Shown here piece after piece: positions 47,768 to 51,138 of a DNA stretch of 51,138 bases. The stretch is from assembly GCA_018333785.1 (NCBI GenBank), contig JAGXSU010000196.1:1-51138 (forward strand), in the 5' to 3' direction. The position numbers were made by a program, and so were the translations under genes. This DNA comes from Methylomicrobium sp. GTDB lineage: Bacteria; Pseudomonadota; Gammaproteobacteria; Methylococcales; Methylomonadaceae. Under the pieces are notes generated by a model. That model saw only the letters and a list, made by a program, of their open reading frames with translations, was not told where the DNA came from and did no database searches. Numbering within the stretch: position 1 is the first letter of the stretch; each line of letters begins with the position of its first letter.

Positions 47768-48760
47768 TCAAATTTCCAGCACAATTTTGCCCGTGCAGTG
47801 CCCTTCCTCTATCAATCGATGAGCATCGACTGCTTGTTCCAGGGGAAAAATACGCCCTACAGAGACCTTGAGCCGGTTGTCGTCTATCAAGTTTTTGCAG
47901 CTATTCAATATAGCCATATGGTTCTCACGCGCCGGTCTCAAGTCACGCAAAAGCGGTGTCAGCATCAATTCAAAACCAATTTTGAGATTCCTGACTCTTG
48001 CCTCGGCAAGATCTACCATGCCCGGATCCAATAATGTCACCAAGCTTCCAAAACAGGCCGTTGCATAAATGCTGCTTTGAAAAACCTCGGAACCCACCGT
48101 ATCCAAGACCAAATCAACGCCGTGGTTATCAGTTAACTGCATGATAGTCTCAACGAAGTCAATCTCCTGATAGTTGATGACGACATCGGCACCCAATGCA
48201 GCCACAAAATCGGCCTTTTCCTGAGAGCTTACGGTAGCAATGACTCTGGCTCCTCTTAACTTGGCCAACTGAATAGCGACATGGCCGACACCCCCTGCAC
48301 CGGCATGGATTAAAACAGTCTGTCCGGGCTGCAAAGCGCCCCTGTCATACAAAGCACCCCAGGCTGTGATCAGAACCAATGGCGCTGCTGCCGCTTCGAT
48401 AAAGGACAAGGACTGCGGTTTTGCAGCGAGCCAACGGCTATCGATAACCGTATATTCGCAATAGTTACCGGACTCACGACCCAACCCGCCATGACAATAC
48501 CAAACATCATCACCCGGTTTAAAACCAATAACCTCAGCACCGGTACTGATAACCGTTCCAGCACCGTCACATCCCAAGACAGCGGGCGGCGTGGCCCCAT
48601 AAAAAAGGCCTTTCCGCCTGATTTTGGTATCTACCGGATTGACGCCAGCCGCTTTGATCCGGATCTTGACCTGATGAGGCTCAGTAATTTGCGGCTCATC
48701 AATCTGTTTGACCTGCAAAACATCGGCACCACCAACGGCAGTCATGACAACAGCTTTCAT
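47768..48760 (-). CDS. Zinc-free medium-chain dehydrogenase, NADPH:quinone reductase-like
   Basis: The 330-residue MDR-family protein has an N-terminal GroES-like domain (MKAVVMTAVGGADVLQVKQI and VKIRIKAAGVNPVDTKIRRK). The Rossmann NADPH-binding domain is GQTVLIHAGAGGVGHVAIQL, then ARVIATVSSQEKADFVAALG and ADVVINYQEIDFVETIMQL. The structural-zinc cysteine cluster and the catalytic Cys of alcohol dehydrogenases are not evident, which favours the quinone oxidoreductase/zeta-crystallin group. Likely reaction: NADPH-dependent reduction of quinones or enones. It is convergent with the HDOD gene, ending 32 bases away. The physiological substrate is unknown. Confidence 0.9.
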   Translation of the reverse strand: MKAVVMTAVGGADVLQVKQIDEPQITEPHQVKIRIKAAGVNPVDTKIRRKGLFYGATPPAVLGCDGAGTVISTGAEVIGFKPGDDVWYCHGGLGRESGNYCEYTVIDSRWLAAKPQSLSFIEAAAAPLVLITAWGALYDRGALQPGQTVLIHAGAGGVGHVAIQLAKLRGARVIATVSSQEKADFVAALGADVVINYQEIDFVETIMQLTDNHGVDLVLDTVGSEVFQSSIYATACFGSLVTLLDPGMVDLAEARVRNLKIGFELMLTPLLRDLRPARENHMAILNSCKNLIDDNRLKVSVGRIFPLEQAVDAHRLIEEGHCTGKIVLEI

Positions 48761-48910
48761 CTTGAATTTCCGTCAAAAATAAAATTGAGCCCGATTATGA
48801 ATAATTTTCAGCCAATCGTCAGCATTTTGATGTCTTGATAAGAAGTAATTATTCAGCGCAGGTGTAGTGCCTACTTTTCGCAACCCAAAAATAAACGTCA
48901 TGGCCTTGAA

Positions 48911-48944
48911 ATGTTGGGTTGGCTATCGCCAACCGCAACCTACA
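48911..48944. repeat. Small dispersed-type hairpin in the qor-rhlE spacer
   Basis: ATGTTGGGTTGGCTATCGCC followed by AACCGCAACCTACA forms a hairpin (GGTTGGC-TATC-GCCAACC). It resembles the 'GTTGGGTTAGCG...' hairpin repeats that are scattered in many proteobacterial genomes. A second fragment, TTTCGCAACCCAAAA at 48877-48891, is part of the same type. The 310-base spacer holds no recognisable gene. Confidence 0.45.
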
Positions 48945-49071
48945 CGGTGCATCACCTTTTTGGTTGCTCCGCAGAATAACTATGAGAAAATTTATAACAG
49001 AATCAAACATTCGCCGTTACGCATCGAATGCCGTAACGGCGGCGATTTAAAAGCGAACCGGCCGGTCGCTG

Positions 49072-50454
49072 TTAAGCGCCCACACGGCGCTGAGAAGTGC
49101 GTTGCCCGCTCCGACTGTCGTTGGAACGGCTGCTCTGGTCGGAAACCCGCTGCTGACCGCTATTGTTGCGCGGATTGTGATGACTTTGCTTCGCCTGCGG
49201 TTTCTGCTCGGGCTGTTTGCCATGGCTGCTATTGGACCTGGCACCGTTTGCAGAGCGGGAAGGCCGCTGTTGACGCTGCTTAAAAACCGGTTCGGATTTG
49301 ATAGTCGGATCTGGCGCAAAACCCTCAATCGCCTCTTTGGGGATTTCGTGTTTAATTAGCCGCTCAATGTCGCGCAGAAAGTCACGTTCATCGATACAAA
49401 CCAGAGAAACCGCTTCCCCTTCATTTCCGGCGCGCCCGGTGCGTCCAATCCGGTGAACATAATCTTCCGGTATGTTGGGCAGCTCGAAATTAACGACATG
49501 CGGCAACTGATCGATGTCCAGCCCGCGCGCGGCGATATCGGTAGCAACCAAAATACGAACCGCTCCGCTCTTAAAATCCGCCAGGGCTTTGGTGCGCGCA
49601 CCCTGGCTTTTATTGCCGTGAATAGCGGCCGAACCTAATCCGTCGCGGTTAAGCTGTTCAGCAAGCTTGTTGGCACCGTGTTTCGTGCGTGTAAATACCA
49701 GCACCTGACGCCAGTTTTGTTTACTGATCAAATGAGACAAAAGCTCGTGTTTACGAGTACGGTCGACCAGATGAACGACCTGACTGACTGTTTCTACAGT
49801 CGTGTTGCGCCGGGCCACTTCGATCTGCGCAGGATTATGCAGCAAGCCATTGGCAAGCTGGCGTATTTCATCGGAGAAAGTTGCCGAGAACAACAAATTC
49901 TGACGTCCGTCGACACCAATAGGCGGCAACAAGGCAAGAATTTTACGGATATCGCGAATAAAGCCCATATCCAGCATGCGGTCAGCTTCATCCAGAACCA
50001 AAATTTCCAGATGCGATAAATCGACTGTCTTCTGAGCGATGTGATCAAGCAGACGACCGGGCGTAGCAATAACGATTTCTGGGCCTCGGCGCAATTGCGC
50101 AATCTGAGGATTGATACTCAGACCACCGAAGATAACCGTTGACTTGAACGATAGATATTTACCATAGGTAGCGACACTCTCGGCAACTTGTGCGGCAAGC
50201 TCACGGGTCGGGGTGAGAATCAGCGCCCGGACAGGGCGGCGATTGCCGAGTGGCTTGCGGGTATGTAAGCGATGTAACAGGGGTAACGTAAAACCGGCAG
50301 TTTTACCGGTGCCGGTTTGAGCACCGGCCAAAACATCGCGTCCCTCAAGAATCGCTGGAATGGCCTGAAGTTGAACCGGAGTTGGAGTGGTGTAGCCTTC
50401 TTCGGACACAGCACGGACTAATTCGGCTGCTAAGCCGAGTTCTGAAAATAACAT
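49072..50454 (-). CDS. rhlE: DEAD-box RNA helicase, RhlE type
   Basis: The 460-residue helicase unwinds short RNA duplexes in ribosome assembly or mRNA decay. All DEAD-box motifs are present: Q-motif [17 protein letters not shown], motif [19 protein letters not shown], Ia PTRELAAQV, Ib [26 protein letters not shown] and [16 protein letters not shown]. Motifs IV-VI include [20 protein letters not shown] and [18 protein letters not shown]. The C-terminal tail after residue about 390 is basic and rich in Gln, Asn and Ser (for example [20 protein letters not shown]), typical of RhlE RNA-binding extensions. A modest AGGAG ribosome site lies 12 bases before the ATG. No direct operon partner. Confidence 0.93.
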   Translation of the reverse strand: MLFSELGLAAELVRAVSEEGYTTPTPVQLQAIPAILEGRDVLAGAQTGTGKTAGFTLPLLHRLHTRKPLGNRRPVRALILTPTRELAAQVAESVATYGKYLSFKSTVIFGGLSINPQIAQLRRGPEIVIATPGRLLDHIAQKTVDLSHLEILVLDEADRMLDMGFIRDIRKILALLPPIGVDGRQNLLFSATFSDEIRQLANGLLHNPAQIEVARRNTTVETVSQVVHLVDRTRKHELLSHLISKQNWRQVLVFTRTKHGANKLAEQLNRDGLGSAAIHGNKSQGARTKALADFKSGAVRILVATDIAARGLDIDQLPHVVNFELPNIPEDYVHRIGRTGRAGNEGEAVSLVCIDERDFLRDIERLIKHEIPKEAIEGFAPDPTIKSEPVFKQRQQRPSRSANGARSNSSHGKQPEQKPQAKQSHHNPRNNSGQQRVSDQSSRSNDSRSGQRTSQRRVGA

Positions 50455-50710
50455 TTTGGATAAAGCTCCTGGAATGGCCTAACCGGGGATTACCCTGGGT
50501 CAGTCTAGGCGGAATTCGTGTAGGGTGGATGAGATCGAAGTGTACCGGAAGAGGTGACCGCGAGGAACACCGCAGACTGAGCGGTGTAAAGGAGGGTATT
50601 GTAACAGACAGGACAGACCTTACCTCGGCTTTTTTTTAAAAGTAATGGAATGGCTGGCAATAACATCCCGGTGATTTGATTTTATTGCATCAGCCGGTAC
50701 AAGCTGAAGC
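50455..50710. other. rhlE leader / gacA spacer with GGA-rich plus strand
   Basis: This 256-base spacer contains the rhlE promoter region (TACAAT-like box on the minus strand at about 50596-50601). It has a 7-bp hairpin ACACCGC-AGACTGA-GCGGTGT at 50566-50586. On the plus strand, nine GGA triplets lie between 50458 and 50613 with spacings of 13 to 27 bases, followed by a run of eight Ts at 50630-50637. This invites comparison with CsrA-titrating small RNAs, but the rhlE coding region next to it is also GGA-rich on that strand and the T-run lacks a compact stem. Function uncertain. Confidence 0.25.
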
Positions 50711-51138
50711 CTAATTCATAAAGTTAAATTTAATGGCTAAACGGGTGAGTTCCACATCATTTTTAACATTCAGTTTATCGTAAAGCCTGTAACGGTAAGT
50801 ATTGATGGTCTTATCACTAAGCGTCAGTGATTCGGACATCTCTTTTATTGATTTGCCGTTCAAGATCATCACCACGACTTCTGATTCGCGTTGAGATAAG
50901 CGGCTAAAAGGTGAGTTATCATCGGGATCCAGGCCCCAAAATGCCAGATTTCTGGCTACTTCAGAGCAAAGATAACGCTCCCCGTTCATCACTTTCCGGA
51001 TGGCAATAACCATTTCTTCGACAGGCGAGCTCTTTGAAATAAATCCGGCAGCGCCCATTTTCATGAGCTGATGAGGGACGTGACCATCACTGTAAACAGA
51101 AAGCGCTATCACTTTTATGGCGGGAAACTCCAGCAAAA
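50711..51138 (-). CDS. GacA/UvrY-type LuxR-family response regulator, C-terminal part (cut by window edge)
   Basis: The frame is open at the right edge, so the first part of the receiver domain, including the phospho-acceptor aspartate, is outside the window. Visible are the end of the receiver (IKVIALSVYSDGHVPHQLMK, MGAAGFISKSSPVEEMVIAI) and a LuxR-type HTH domain: FSRLSQRESEVVVMILNGKS, then IKEMSESLTLSDKTINTYRY and RLYDKLNVKNDVELTRLAIK. The 'KTINTYRYRLYDKLN...DVELT.LAI' ending is characteristic of UvrY/GacA rather than NarL. Such regulators activate CsrB/RsmZ-type small RNAs that sequester CsrA, whose gene lies at 3.3 kb in this window. The apparent TTG start at 51136 is only the edge of the sequence. 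Confidence 0.88.
   Translation of the reverse strand, partial: LLEFPAIKVIALSVYSDGHVPHQLMKMGAAGFISKSSPVEEMVIAIRKVMNGERYLCSEVARNLAFWGLDPDDNSPFSRLSQRESEVVVMILNGKSIKEMSESLTLSDKTINTYRYRLYDKLNVKNDVELTRLAIKFNFMN

Overview
The window looks like chromosomal DNA of an aerobic gammaproteobacterial methylotroph, most likely a type I methanotroph (Methylococcales). Two lines of evidence support this. First, it carries a tetrahydromethanopterin/methylofuran (H4MPT/MFR) C1-transfer gene island with formaldehyde-activating enzyme, methenyl-H4MPT cyclohydrolase and many cofactor-biosynthesis genes. Second, its housekeeping operons have typical gammaproteobacterial order (recA-recX-alaS-lysC-csrA-tRNAs; pyrG-kdsA-eno-ftsB-ispD-ispF; PBP1b-lolA-rarA-accA). 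No species can be named from this sequence alone. LAYOUT. 1-2.7 kb: the start of a TonB-dependent receptor cut by the window edge, a 59-residue AlpA-type DNA-binding protein, and a decayed IS1380-type insertion sequence. 2.9-9.1 kb: a Ser-Arg-Asn tRNA cluster behind csrA, lysC, alaS, recX and recA, all on the minus strand, ending in a clear terminator. 9.1-21.9 kb: the C1-cofactor island. One minus-strand operon runs MfnD-like ATP-grasp, MfnF-like, pabB, MfnE-like kinase, DUF2959. A divergent HisA/HisF-like gene follows. A second minus-strand run holds a nucleotidyltransferase, a HAD phosphatase, RFAP synthase, an ATP-grasp protein, mch, an MptN/RimK-like ligase, a CitG-like protein and fae. 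22.2-25.2 kb: pntA-pntB proton-translocating transhydrogenase. 25.2-31.7 kb: accessory genes, namely a stand-alone LOV photoreceptor, an SRPBCC protein, a TctE/QseC-type two-component pair, an NhaD antiporter bracketed by two copies of a dispersed repeat, and a double-META lipoprotein. 31.7-44.4 kb: core genes for isoprenoid, central carbon, LPS, nucleotide, tRNA, fatty-acid, recombination, lipoprotein-sorting and peptidoglycan functions, with a third repeat copy. 44.4-51.1 kb: signalling and RNA metabolism (GGDEF/EAL protein, HDOD protein, zinc-free MDR oxidoreductase, RhlE helicase, and a GacA/UvrY-type regulator cut by the right edge). HOW IT FITS TOGETHER. Fae condenses formaldehyde with H4MPT and Mch converts methenyl- to formyl-H4MPT. 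The surrounding genes are expected to make H4MPT (RFAP synthase, PabB for p-aminobenzoate, MptN-like glutamate ligase) and methylofuran (MfnD/E/F-like enzymes). PntAB next door could balance NADPH and NADH made by C1 oxidation. CsrA and the GacA-type regulator are the two ends of a known post-transcriptional control circuit. The best leads for unexplored biology are the unassigned members of the C1 island (DUF2959, the HisAF-like, CitG-like, HAD and nucleotidyltransferase proteins and the extra ATP-grasp), the short LOV protein, palindromes at the recA and fae promoters, and the repeat family flanking nhaD. No CRISPR array, rRNA gene or intact prophage was seen.
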